A stretch of DNA of 64,000 nt from Aquatica leii. Lineage: Eukaryota > Arthropoda > Insecta > Coleoptera > Lampyridae. The notes beneath the pieces were generated by a model that made no database searches, was not told where the DNA came from, and saw only the letters and a list, made by a program, of their open reading frames with translations. The stretch is from the NCBI GenBank assembly GCA_035610365.1, contig CM069437.1, forward strand, positions 55,142,093 through 55,206,092, written 5' to 3'. Made by a program: the position numbers and the translations under genes. Below are positions 33,789-45,332 of the stretch, piece by piece; within the stretch, counting starts at the first letter, position 1; every line of letters starts with the position of its first letter.

Positions 33789-34419
33789 TCTGAGTCTGAT
33801 AGTCTTCGCAAAATAAACTGTTGATTTTTATTTAAAAAAACGTTTATTTTCAACGCACACTCCAATATGTAAAAACAATGTTTCTTTATAAGACCTCGAG
33901 GCTTAGAAGTTAGAAATTCGATACATAAACTGACGTTTAGTACCAGAAGTGGTATTAGTAATGGGCATGTTATAGAGGATACACGCAAAAATGAAGTCGA
34001 CGCTCTTCTATTAACTTCCGCGGAGTCGGAGTTGAATCGAAGTCGAAGGTTTCAGCCAAAGTGTTGCAAAACTGAGAATTTTAAACTCGGTACGTTTGTC
34101 GGTTCAAAATAGGTAAAAATTGTTAGATTATTTTTAAATAAAAATATATATTCTCAAAATGAAGAAGGAAGAACTCTCGTGCGTCATCAAAGCATCCAAT
34201 CAAGAGAAGAACTTGCGTTACCACTTATCATACATACAATCACAATCTAGATTTTGTTCCAGAAATGCTATTACATAAAAAAACTATAAAAACTAAATAC
34301 AATTATAAAGGATAAACTGCTTACCTTTATTATGTCAATACAAAATTCGGTCAATTGTTTATATGACTTTTATCGTGTTTATAATTGTTAATTAGGTGTA
34401 TATATATACTGAACAGTTT
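33789..34419. other. Stretch without recognised gene
   Basis: Flank between the mariner relic and hAT copy 2; no ends of either element could be fixed here. Confidence 0.35.
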
Positions 34420-35650
34420 AAGTTTGGAAAATGTTATTTAAGCGATTAAATCATATAATTTTGCACAAGCTTCCACAGAATAATAAAAGCAACCTTCTTC
34501 GTGATAAACACATTTCAAATGATTCAGCAACTCATGCTCCAGATTTTGGTTTGGCAAAAAAACACAGTTCGTAATTGCAGCAATAGAGGTAACTGTAGGC
34601 CAAATTTATTGGTTGTTTACTGTTATAAAGTGATAGTTCAAAAGATAATGTTTTCCAGCCTTGTGATGCTAACCAGCATGTCCCAGACAGTACACACATT
34701 CTAATGCCCGACGAAAATACGCAGAAGCAAATATTAGTTTTCTCGGATGACAATTCAATGCCGAAACACCAAGCAAAGAAATGAGTTCTGCCGAAAGTAT
34801 CCATGGCTCATCACGAAAAATGACAAATTTGGATGTTCTGACTGCAGAGAAGTCAGTCATGTTAAGAAATACAAATCTTTCCTTAAAATTAAACAAATAA
34901 CACCTGCACAGCAATGGGCGAAGAGGACTACGGCAAAGATAAGCTGATTCAACAGGCTTCTTTGAGAATGAAAATTTGTTATCATGTTAATTCAAAATCG
35001 CACCAGACTATTGTCGATATTCAGAAGATGAAATCCAAAAACTTGAGAAATATACTGCAAACAAGCAAAAAAAGTTTCAGCTAACAACTGAACGCGTGTT
35101 TCGTACCGTGTACAATTTGGTAAAAAAACTGTTGACCATTTAAGAACCTTTTCTCAAATATTGACATGCAGAAACTGAACGGTTGTGATATGGGCACTAT
35201 TCTCTACTCGAAAACGACATATACCAAAATTGCTGACTTTATTAGTGTTGAAATACATAGCAAGCTTCTTATGGAGATTCTTCAATCAAACTCTAAATTT
35301 GGCATCATTCTCGATTAATCAACTTCGTTAATCCAGCTATCGTCAATTTGCAATTTATTTGCGTGTCATTATTAAGGAAGCTGAATTGCCAGTTAATATG
35401 TTTCTACCATTGGTCGAACTTGATGGTATGTCTACTAGAAACATCTGTGGTAATGTCTTTACTACACTAAGAAGTCAAGGAATTTAAGAATCCAATCTTT
35501 AACAGAATCTAATAAGCGTAACTTGTGATGGTGCTTCAGTGGTGCACAAAGGAATAAAAGGTGTTGCTAAATTGTTGAAGCAGCAATATCCAAAGTTGGT
35601 CAACTGACACTACTCTGCCAACCGCACAGTGGGTCAAAAGCTTTAAAAAG
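34420..35650 (+). pseudogene. hAT-family transposase relic, copy 2 (most complete)
   Basis: Starts LFKRLNHIILHKLPQ at about 34437 like copy 1. 34747-34947 carries the zinc-finger-like KQRNEFCRKYPWLITKNDKF-GCSDCREVSHVKKY. 35190-35320 reads MGTILYSKTTYTKIADFISV then LMEILQSNSKFGIILD-stop-STSL, where the family has the first catalytic Asp (IILDEST). 35340-35450, in another frame, reads YRQFAIYLRVIIKEAELPVN and FLPLVELDGMSTRNI. 35520-35600 reads TCDGASVVHKGIKGVAKLLK (norm SDGASVMLG, second Asp region). Several frameshifts and stops. The pattern matches KIAA1586-like/hAT transposases. The copy ends abruptly near 35650. Confidence 0.7.
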
Positions 35651-35959
35651 CGCCCTAATCCCAGCAGATAGAAGCGGTTAGAAGCTGAGGTACGGGCCTC
35701 AAAACACATACCTTCTTGTGGCATTCCTACAGATATAATCGTTCGTTCATTACGGTGCCAACTTTAAACCAGTGATTGCGTGTTATTAAACTCTATTTAT
35801 ATAAACAAATAAGTTTGTATCTGTTTTCATTGAAAGTTTTATGTTAAAATTTAAATTTTTGTTGAGATAAAAATTTTCATGCCACATCCGGCATTAATTT
35901 AAAAACGAAACTATAGCTTAAACATTTCTTAATATATTAAAATTTGATAGGTGCGTTTA
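35651..35959. other. Short stretch without recognised gene
   Basis: AT-rich flank; nothing supported. Confidence 0.35.
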
Positions 35960-38900
35960 AGTGCCTTTTAAAAATATTTCGATTTTCCTTCAGTCGCTTG
36001 TTCATAAACATGCACCAACCGTAACTACAAAATATTCATTAAATTTTTTTGATATTTCTTCTAAGTTACTAATTTCTACTTCGTCAAATATTATACTTTT
36101 TTGTTCATTCGTTTGTCCATTGATTAAATGTTTACTAATTTCCAACATATTTTGAGGTTGTCCGCTATTTTGCTGTATTTTATTTAAGTAATATTTATTT
36201 TTGCTTATCTTAATTTTGTTACTAAAATTATTTCTTGTGTTTTTGTAAAGCATTCAGTCATTTTCATTTCCCGTTAATTTAGCAATTTTATAGTCTGTCA
36301 CTTTTGTTTTGAAAATTACGTAAGTCCATTGTAAACCAAGTGTTATTCGTTCGTGTTTTTATAGTTTTCTTTATAATTAGGTCATTTACTGCATAACAAA
36401 GCGTTTGAACTATGTCATTTGCTATTCGATTCATCTGTCGATTTTGCATATTCCAATTGTGATGGCTCAGTAGATTAAGTAGGTTTTGTTGTAAATGTTT
36501 TTTCTTGCAATTTATTGTTTTTATTTTGTAATCCATTTTTTTATGTAATGTACTTAAATTTATTTTTACTATATCATGATCAGTTATTTTTGGTTCATTT
36601 AATACAACAGATCTTAATTCATCTACGTTTGTAATTACTAGGTCAACTATTCTACGGCTATTTTTTGTTGTACGCGTAAATTCGTCAACAATTTGTGTCA
36701 TCCCTAGGCTTCTAATAACTTGTATTAATATCGATTCATAAAAACTTTACTTTGATACATCTATATTAAAATATAACTGTATATAAGTATATGTCGACTG
36801 TTATCCGGAATTGTATCTTCACACCACTTATCTAAATGTTCCATAAAAATAGCATCACTTGCACTTAGTGAGTGATATAGCACTGTAAAGTATCCTGTTT
36901 GTAATCATACTATTATTTTGATACATACCCAAGCAACATTTTGTAACCGTGGTTACGTTGTAACCAGTTGCAAATTAGTAACATTAGCACCATAGTAAAT
37001 AAACCGTTGCAGCAACGTAGCAGCAACTTTCGTAATTTACTGAGGTTTCAAATCTATTACAGAAATAACCATTTTACAACTATGGTTATAACTAAGTTTT
37101 TCTTAAACCCTTATGTAACTACAGTGTCAATTTAGTGGCATTAAAACCTTCATTTCGGTTTCGAGTGTAACAGTCTTGAAACTATGGTTACAAGTGTGAA
37201 TTTCTAAAACTACACTACAGTGTTAATCTATACGTTCAAACAGCAACAGAAAAAGTGCATTTTACGAGATTTTTATAGAACACATAGTCCATTATCATTA
37301 TCCAATAAACAGTACCGAAATTGTTTCTAATTCAAAACTACGTAAGTACAATTATTGGTATATTATATTACTATAATTTTAATCGTGCATTTAAACTACT
37401 GTTTCTAATTTAATCAACGTTGAAGAATTAGTTGCCAATTATAAGTAAGCAAATTTTAAATTGATTTTATTTTCTTCTAGGATAAAATAGAATTTGATTG
37501 CAAGGACATTACAAATATTACATACAGTGATCAGAACGTGTAAATTAGATCGTCATTGCTACAACACCTATATAATCTTTAAAAAAACAGTCGAAATTAT
37601 GATCATTGAACCGATTATAATTGCACATGTGCATTTGTAGCCTAATACAAATATTTAATTAAGAATTACGTAGACGCATTAAACTATAACATGTGAGGAA
37701 TATCTTAATCCGCCATGGTCTTTTAACACAAAGACATTTTTCTCTTAACAAAATTTATGCATTTACTATTTACAAAATTTATAAATAATAGACATAATCC
37801 GCTTTTCTTGAAAATTTGCCGTAAAAACCTGTTTACTGGTACCTACCTGCAACAGATGTAAAAATTCTTTTATTATATCTTTTTTGTTTGAATTTAGTTC
37901 TATAAGAAACTATAAAAATTTAAATAATGTACATTTATTATAACTTTTTATATATCTGTATCTTTTTATTAATATATTTTTATCTCTACTTTTGTTTTAA
38001 TCTTTATGATGCGGTTAGTAACTAAAATCTTGGATAAGTTGCTTAACAAAGCGGTTATAAAGTAGTTTCAAATAATGGTGATAAGCATGTTTTCAAAACA
38101 GTTACATAGCAGTTGCTGTAAACGGTAACTACAATGTTACAAATCAATTACAAAACCGTGATGATAAACCATTACAGAAACGATTCCGAATAGGTGAACA
38201 TGATTTGTAAAAAAGCAACGCTGCAAAACAGTTACAAAGTAGTAATTGCAACGGTTTCAGACACGTTGTAAAACGGTTATAATATTACTGCAGTTGCCTT
38301 GCAACTGACCAAATCCGGTATTGACAACGTATCAGGAAAGACTCAGCAACGATTCTGTAACTAAATACCTTACTGAAACCATAGTTGCAGGAGAGTTTTA
38401 CAACCGTTTTGTAACTGATTTTTGCTACTTGGGATATTAACCAGTAGTTATTGTCTAATGCGAAATAAGAGATTATAGTATATTGGATTTTATTACTTAT
38501 AACTATTACAACCCCTCCAGTTCTTCTCGTTTGTGAATTACACCGAATTAATGCATATTCTGAAAAATTAATTTTACAGTCTTGTATGTCTTCAGTTACA
38601 CGAGTTTCATTTAATAATAACAAATTTTGTTTTCTATCTTGAATTAAGATTTCTAATTCTTGGAAATGTTTTAGCATGCTTTGTGCATTCAAATATAATA
38701 TATTCGCACCTTGTTTACTTATTCTAAAAAATCAATCTTTTTTCTTTCCATTTCCATTTTTCGTTTAAATACAGCACATTCTTGACTCCAGAGAGGATGG
38801 TTAATGTGTGTGTTTTTTAATTTTTTTGCCATTTGAATACAAATCGAACATTAACACTAAATTCTTGCAACGCATGTGAACCAACACATTTTAAACAGGC

Positions 38901-39230
38901 TTTTTTGTGTTTTACACTCCAAGGCTTTGTGGTTAAATTGATTACATCGAAAGCATCTTCTGATTTCAATAGCATCTTAGACTATGCATCTATCTCAACC
39001 TACGTTTATCTTTTCTTCTGTCATTATTGCCCGATACTTTCAGATTTCTACCTTCTTTTGTGTGTATAATCTTTAAAGACAATTTCTCTGAATTTAGATG
39101 ACTGTCCTGCATTTTGATTTTTTCCTCGATTATTTCTAGTGACAGATTTTCAGACAGTCCAACTATTTTTATTCTTGGCAACTGTTCCTTTGGTAATTGT
39201 ATTTTGTAGGATTCTTTCATTTTAGTTTCC
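35960..39230 (-). pseudogene. LINE relic with CCHC gag and APE endonuclease, split by a CCCAAG element
   Basis: Minus strand. 39220-38990: gag segment PRIKIVGLSENLSLEIIEEK. About 38960-38900: zinc knuckle CFRCNQFNHKALEC (CX2CX4HX4C). 38692-38434: endonuclease start, MNAQSMLKHFQELEILIQD, LLLLNETRVTEDI, CNSQTRRTGGVVIVI, LDNNYWLI. Here the CCCAAG element (36928-38433) interrupts. Beyond it the frame continues as CIKIIV-stop-LQTGYFTVLYHSLSASDAIF, then 36701-36288: DEFTRTTKNSRRIVDLVITN and PKITDHDIVKI, the end of the endonuclease. 36253-36002 is the linker before the RT. The RT itself is missing, so the copy is truncated. Belongs to the Jockey/I-like groups; clade unresolved. Confidence 0.75.
36928..38433. 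mobile_element. Unclassified DNA element with CCCAAG ends, ~1.5 kb, 3-bp target duplication
   Basis: Left end CCCAAGCAACATTTTGTAAC; reverse complement of the right end CCCAAGTAGCAAAAATCAGT. It is flanked by ATA on both sides (36925-36927, 38434-38436). Removing the element and one ATA restores the LINE endonuclease frame (WLI-CIKIIV). The outer ~300 bp on each side are packed with GTAAC/GTTAC words in both orientations (for example ACAGTTACATAGCAG, CGGTAACTACAATG), while the middle is plain AT-rich. No coding capacity, so non-autonomous. I cannot assign a superfamily. Confidence 0.75.
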
Positions 39231-39778
39231 GCTTTCTCTTTTAATTTACATCCTTATTTTTTCATTCTATAAGTATACCAACCTTACTTACTGGTCGTAT
39301 TCCGGTTATATTCATATCCGTAGGGTCAACACATTTCTTAATGTCATTAGGTTTTATTATTAAAGCTGGTTCATGTTTTTTTAATTTCAATTTATCCGCA
39401 TATGTTGGTATTTCAGTTATATCACTTTTTAATTTATCTTCAATATTATTTGTTGATTAACATTATCAATCTTTTCATTCTTCTTATAAACACCATCCTT
39501 CAGTTGTTTTAATGCTTTCATAATTTTTCAACTGAATTTAATCACTACTTCCAAAGCACACATAAACACGTCCGCACTCCGCACGCGCTTCAGTAAGAAA
39601 AATAGAAATTAGTTTCAAGTTATTTGATAAGTTGACAAAATGCAAATAAATGGTAGCAATAGAAATACATTTCCCATGGCGATTTTTAATTCTTCTTTTA
39701 ATTGAGCGGTTTATCAATGAATAACCATTTAAACTTTAACGTCGCTTTCAATTGATGCATTATATAGTAGTTTATTTA
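39231..39778. other. Stretch without recognised gene
   Basis: 5' flank of the gag/endonuclease LINE; may hold more of its ORF1 start in degraded form, but I cannot read it with confidence. Confidence 0.35.
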
Positions 39779-39899
39779 ACGAGTTTCTGTGTAAATTGGA
39801 CGCTTTTTTTCCCAAGAGGGCATTTTTAAACCCGAATGAAACGAGGGTTTAAAAAGTCCTCGAGGGAAAAAAGCGTCCAATTTAGACAGGAACGAGTTG
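39779..39899. mobile_element. Fold-back MITE, ~120-bp near-complete hairpin
   Basis: Left arm AACGAGTTTCTGTGTAAATT followed by GGACGCTTTTTTTCCC; the right arm is its inverse, ending AATTTAGACAGGAACGAGTT. The arms run about 39779-39833 and 39843-39899, leaving a loop of roughly 10 bases. No coding potential. Likely a small MITE or a hairpin end of a larger element. Confidence 0.6.
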
Positions 39900-40139
39900 A
39901 ATACAACATTTTATTGTTCGAACAGAGACTAGGAGGCCCACAAAGTCTCAAAATCTTTAAAAAATAATTTGACGTTTATGTTGACAAGTGTGTCAAAACT
40001 GTCAAAGACGGTTTACAATCGCGAAAAATTATAATTTATGACAGTTAAGAACAATAAAAATAATTCTTAAATAACGATAAATTGTGATGCTTTAGTTTTT
40101 GTTAATTTCACAGCCTGTGTTGTTTATATAAAGTTATTC

Positions 40140-40467
40140 GAGCATTATAATTTTCTTATAGAAATCTGAATCAGACGAAAAACGTGATGGTAATGGCAGG
40201 GCCAAATGTGGTATGGGCCTTATGTACGATGTTTTATGCCAACTGAGTGAATTATCCCTCAAACTGCAAAAACGTGACATTTCGATTATTGAGGCACATT
40301 ATAGTATTAATATTCAAATCTCGGTTTTCGAGGCGAGAGTGCACGAACCAGGACTTTTTAAATCTGAAGCTTTAATCGCTGCTGGGATACCTAGATTTGC
40401 AGGAGTCACTTTGCATGAGAGTGGTTGTCAAAACAGAGGTGCTGCAACTGTGATAGTAAGAGGTTAA
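40140..40467 (+). pseudogene. hAT-family relic, copy 3 (C-terminal segment)
   Basis: An open frame (40213-40467, 84 codons) reads LMYDVLCQLSELSLKLQKRD, IQISVFEARVHEPG and GIPRFAGVTLHESGCQNRGA. These segments match the later part of copy 1 (YDVLCEMSDLFLELQKRN; FAGVTLHESGGQNRFA). The N-terminal finger and catalytic part are absent. Confidence 0.6.
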
Positions 40468-40482
40468 TGACACCTAAAATAA

Positions 40483-40548
40483 TAGAGGTACGAAACGTAG
40501 CCATAAAAATAGTTTAGAGTGGTTTTTATTGCCCCTCCTAAGGAAGAC
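40483..40548 (+). repeat. PLE 3'-end fragment
   Basis: TACGAAACGTAGCCATAAAA followed by TAGTTTAGAGTGGTTTTTAT and GCCCCTCCTAA mirrors the PLE-B end (CACGAAACGTCGCCATAAGA, AGTAGTTTTTATAGCCACTCCTAA). No coding part is attached. Confidence 0.5.
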
Positions 40549-42559
40549 AAGATCTAGTACTAATTACAACGGCACTGCTTTACTTCGCCCCGCATCAATA
40601 AAAAAAAATTGTGTTTATTTTTTTTCTCTAAAAACCTAGGTAGCCAATCGACGCCATCTCAATCACAAAACCAAACCCCAAATCAGTGCTTAGATACTAA
40701 GTTATGGTTTTATTTTAATAAAAATTAGAATATGATCTAAACGCGGGAGTAGGAAGAAGACAAAAGTACGAGAGGCACGTAAAATATAAATTCAAAATAT
40801 AACGCTTAAATTATATAATTAGAACTTATGGAAACGTGGATAATATTAACACGTTACATTTTTCAAATTAATGGAACTAAAGCTAATTGCACCTTCTAGT
40901 CCAAACCTAAATAAAAATCTTTGCAAAAATTATAATTAACTAAGCATTAATACAACAAGCGATGAAACTTTTCTCTATCCGAGAATAACAAATAATAAAT
41001 AACAATTATAAAATAAGAAAAACTGTAATAAAACCAGTTCACACAATAATGTACATACTACAATGGTATGGATGTAGTTATGAGTAAAGTCACAAGGTTC
41101 TAACCCAGTATTTGATTCAATAAAATTTTTGATTTACAACGTTTTGTTAATTGTTTGTTTTTTTAATTGACGCGAAAGATAATATACTTATAAAATTTAT
41201 ACATTTCACAAGGTTTAATAAACAATGTTTTTAAAATTATTAGACTCGTATGCAAATGTAGGGTAAAATTCATTGGAACGATTTCTTCAAGTGGCAATAT
41301 TTTACAACGTCGGCAGTTGAAATTGTATCACATAAAATTTTATTTAGAAGTGGTAATTACTAACTTAAAAATTCAAAGCAGTTAGATAAAATTTCCAGAT
41401 AATACCAAATCGGTTTAGTTTACAAACATATACTAAATTTGTTACCTGCTTCGATGTATTTTAAGCATCCTATAAGCAACTATATAGGATGTTTGTCACA
41501 ATTACCAAGTAACAACAACCATTCCAAAAATTTAACACATTTTCTTTTTTCTTCTTTTCTGTTTCTTTCTTATAACAATTATCTAAATCGACAATCACAA
41601 GACAATGTTTTTTTAATAATTGATTTTGGAGATTCAAGCCTGATCATGAATTCAGAAGCAATGAACCACTAAGCTAATCCGACATTAACTAAAGTTTGAT
41701 TACTACTACTTGATTTTAAGCAAGCTGCATTATAAGAAGTGTAAAACATCTGGTTGTTGGTTGCAAGACATAAAGCATCTTATAGCAATATTGTAAATAA
41801 ATAAAAGTTCTTCTGTTTTAGCGTTTACATCAACACTTAATTGCATATGAAATTTTAAAATAAATTTTACTCGTGTTCCAAAAAAACTTGTTTATAAAAA
41901 ATGCAGTATATTTAAATTCTTAAATGTAATTTTGTATTAAATTTTTCTATTTAAGTTACAAACATAAGTCAAAAACCTATTAATATCACAAAATGGATTA
42001 TGATAAATTTTATTTTTTTAATTACCTGAATGATTATTGTCTGTTTACAATTATTACATCGTTACGGTTATCAAACAACGTCTTAAAGTAATACTAATAA
42101 ACAAATCAATTATACGTACATTTGTTCTTTAAAGGTTTTAAAATTATTACTTATTTAAAACCAAAACTGTTTAGATTCTTAATTAATCAACTGATTTGTT
42201 TTAAGTAGCAAAACCGTTTTTATTGTTATGTGGAGTAACTGTTTTTGTTATAAAAATTAAAACTAAAGCGTTATACAGGGTTCGCCATTACTCCAGTCTC
42301 GGTTTCTAGTGCCTTTGAATAAATGTCTGCATAAAATGTTTAGTACTGTACTCATTCCTACTAAAAAAATGCATGTTTTATAAATATTTTTGTTAGTGCA
42401 GAGTGTTTAATTTTTCTAGGGCAGCACAAAGTCACACTTTTTTAAATAACAGCTCATCAATGTTTTATGCTGTTTGATGAAAGTTTTGCTTCTATTAAAC
42501 AAAAAAAACATAAAGAAGAATACTATTAAAAAACTAACAAAAATTTAAAAAAAGACAAT
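40549..42559. other. 2 kb without recognised gene
   Basis: AT-rich throughout. Near 42273 the words ACAGGGTTCGCCATTACTCC could be the 3' terminal repeat of the DUF4817-type element that follows, but no partner end was confirmed. Confidence 0.35.
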
Positions 42560-43400
42560 TTAACAAGTGTTCAAAATTTTGACCATTTTGTTGTAGGCAC
42601 GTATTAAGTCTTTGCCGTAAAGATTTGCGCACATTTTGTATTATCTATTGTGCGACGTTAGAAAATGCGGTTCTTATTCTGTTTTTCATTGCCTCTTGTG
42701 TAGTAAGATCTTCTTTAATTTTTACGAACCCCCATAAAAAAAATCTATGACAGTCAGATCTGGAGATCTTGCCGGCTATGGCACAGAACCTTTTCGACCG
42801 ATCCATCGATCACGATATTGTTCCTTTAAACAATTACGCACATGTCTAGCAAAATGACAACGCGCATCATTAAGCTGATACCACATTGATATCATAGTAA
42901 TGATGATTACGACTATTTACTCCGCCATTACTATGAAAGGTAGGTTCGTTAGTAAATAAAACAGTGGTACCTCATTAAGTTTATTTAACATCAACACACA
43001 GGAAGTTCTTCTCAAGTTAAAATCCCCTATAGTCAGCTTTTGATGCAGGTCAATGTGATAAGGATTATATTTAAGGCTTATTAGTATTCTTCTCACTGAA
43101 GTAGCACTAATTGTACCTAAGTTCTTCATTAATTTGTTTGGTGCTAGCAATTGGATTTTTAATAACCTGCAATACCATAAAGTCTGCCTCTTCTGTTCTG
43201 ACAATTTTTCTTTGAACGGTTGTCTTGTAGTTTACCGATTCTGATTCTTCGAATCAAACCAATAATTTTTGTAATCCACGGATACTTGGGGTTATTTTTG
43301 CTTATAAACACAAGAAGCCAAAAGAAATTTTTTTCACATTCACCCAAAATAAACACCATGTCCACTAATTCGTTCTGTGGTAAATTTATTTTAAACAATT
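42560..43400 (-). pseudogene. DUF4817/IS630-Tc1-mariner-type transposase relic
   Basis: Minus strand. 43398-43159: N-terminal domain NELVDMVFILGECEKNFFWL...YPWITKIIGLIRRIRIGKLQD, the DUF4817 helix-turn-helix pattern (D-M-x-x-I-Y-G-E-C). 43204-42917: ISATSVRRILISLKYNPYHI followed by DLHQKL-IGDFNLRR, the second helix-turn-helix leading to the catalytic core. 42900-42600: further degraded text including a remnant of the DFFLWG-like block (HRFFLWGFVKIKEDLTTQEA) and a C-terminal CLQQNGQNFEHLL that matches the family end. The core Asp residues are not readable. Stops and frameshifts; inactive. Confidence 0.65.
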
Positions 43401-43494
43401 ATTAATAAAGCAGTAAGTAGTAATAGGTAATAATGTAAGATTTAAAAACAGTAAGTAATTTCTACTGGTACTGTCTGTTTTTTGTTTACTAGAA

Positions 43495-44665
43495 GCAATC
43501 GTTTTGTAATCGTTTTAAAATCGTTTTATAATCGTTTGTTAACACGTTTTTTAATAGTTTTAGAATCGTTTTATTTTCCTTTTATTTTCGTTATATATTT
43601 GTTTTATACATGTTTTAAAATCGTTTTATAATCGTTTCATTTTCGTTTAAAATCGCTTTGGTTTAACTTTTTTTAAAATTTTGTTTTATAATTGTTTTGT
43701 AATTGTTTTATAATCGTTTTTTAATTGTTTGGTTTTCGATCTCTTTCCGTTTCATAAACGTTTTATAATCGTTTTATAATCGTCTAAAAATCGTTTTATA
43801 ATCGTTTTATTAACGTTTTATAATCGTTTGTTAATCGTTTTGTAATCGTTTTATAATCGTATTATAATCGTTTTATATTAGTTTTATAATTGTTTTGTAA
43901 TCCTTTTTTAATCTTTTTCTAATCATTTAATTTTTGTTTTATAATCGTTTTATTTTCCTTTTATTTTCGTTTTATAATTGTTTTAAAATCGTTTTATAAT
44001 CGTTTCATTTTCGTTTGAAAACGTTTTATAATGCTTTAAATGTTTTTAAAATTTCGTTTTATAATCGTTTTATAATTGTTTTGTAATCCTTTTTAATCGT
44101 TTTGTAATCGTTTGGTTTTCGAGTTCTTTTCGTTTCATAAACGTTTTATAATCGTATTAAAATCGTTTTTGAATCGTTTTATATTAGTTTTATAATTGTT
44201 TTGTAATCCTTTTTTAATCGTTTTTTAATCATTTTATTTTTGTTTTATAATCATTTTATTTTCCTTTTAGTTTCGTTTTATAAATGTTTTAAAATCGTTT
44301 TATAATCGTTTCATTTTCGTTTGAAAACGTTTTAAGATGCTTTAACTTTTTTTTAAATTTCGTTTTATAATTGCTTTTTTGAATTGTTTTATAATCGTTT
44401 TGTAATCGTTATATTTTCGTTTTAAATCGTATTATAATCGTTTTATAATCGATTTATTTTTGGTTTACAATCTTTTTATAATAGTTTTATAGTCGTCTTA
44501 TAATCGTTTTATTTCTGTTTTTTTTTAAATTTTGTTTTATAATTGTCTTAATCGTTTTTTAATCGGTTAGTAATTGTTTTATTTTCGTTTTATTTTTATT
44601 TTATTATCGTTGTAAAATTGTTTTATAATCGTTTTTTTTAATCGGTTTATAATCGTTTTTAACCG
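43495..44665. repeat. Minisatellite, 11-bp unit (ATAATCGTTTT), with higher-order repeat
   Basis: About 1.17 kb made almost wholly of 11-bp units of consensus ATAATCGTTTT, with variants such as TTAATCGTTTT, GTAATCGTTTT and ATTTTCGTTTT. Larger blocks recur: TATATTAGTTTTATAATTGT at about 43874 and 44180 (306 bp apart), and TTTCGTTTCATAAACG-type blocks about 380 bp apart. This points to expansion of multi-unit blocks. No gene inside. Confidence 0.9.
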
Positions 44666-44810
44666 TTATCGTACCTGCGTTGTTTAAGGATATCGAAACC
44701 TTTAATTAATTACTACAACTGCCAACGTATTGGAAGGCCCACGTACCAAGATACCAATATTGATATGGAAATTTGTGATAACGCAATATACACGTATTTG
44801 TTTATTTCAG

Positions 44811-44874
44811 CAAACTTTAAGAAATTCTGGAGAAAGTGCTGCTAGCCGTATAGTTCGAAGGGAAAAAATAGATT
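44811..44874 (+). other. Candidate isolated host exon, 64 bp
   Basis: Bounded by a good acceptor (TTTGTTTATTTCAG) and a perfect donor (GTAAGTATT). The phase-0 frame is open over 21 codons, QTLRNSGESAASRIVRREKI then D. Local composition is less AT-rich than the flanks. No neighbouring exon was identified. It could belong to a gene with long transposon-filled introns. Confidence 0.35.
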
Positions 44875-45129
44875 GTAAGTATTGTATTTCCTAGTCTTCG
44901 CTTCTATTCTCTAACTTCTCGGCGATAAAATAAAAATATATTCGTGTTACAACTTGTCTCTTTTACCCTTGGTAAGATTTAAATGGTGTATTCCATTCTA
45001 GTTTCTAACCGTTTTGGGGTTTATTTAATCTTACATTATGATAAGCACATCGAGACTTGCGATCCGCTTACCGTTTTCAATGAGTTAGTCGTCGGAAATT
45101 AAGTGACGAGAAAATTCTCGTAACACTAT

Positions 45130-45332
45130 ATCTCAGTGTATGTCACATGTCAATCTAATAAAATCATTTTATGTACAGCATCAATATTTTTCGCAATTGT
45201 TGTTGTCGTCTTGAATTCTGCAAACCATTTGCAAACCACAGTTTTTAACGGTGCTTCATCTCCAAATAACAAAATAAGTTTTTCCACACATTGCTTTGGT
45301 GTTAAACCGTATCGAAAATAGTTAAAAATCAC
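45130..45332 (-). pseudogene. Mariner transposase N-terminal fragment
   Basis: Reads MIFNYFRYGLTPKQCVEKLI, LLFGDEAPLKTVVCKWFAEF, then after a small deletion IDAVHKMILLDRHVTYTEI. These are the two helix-turn-helix parts of mariner DNA-binding domains (norm GDEAPSKTTVYRWYAEF and ...DRHVTYREI). The catalytic domain is absent. Confidence 0.75.

Noticed and set aside
43495..44665. Possible CRISPR-like or satellite array with spacers
   Set aside because: No unique spacers; it is a continuous 11-bp minisatellite in a eukaryotic genome.
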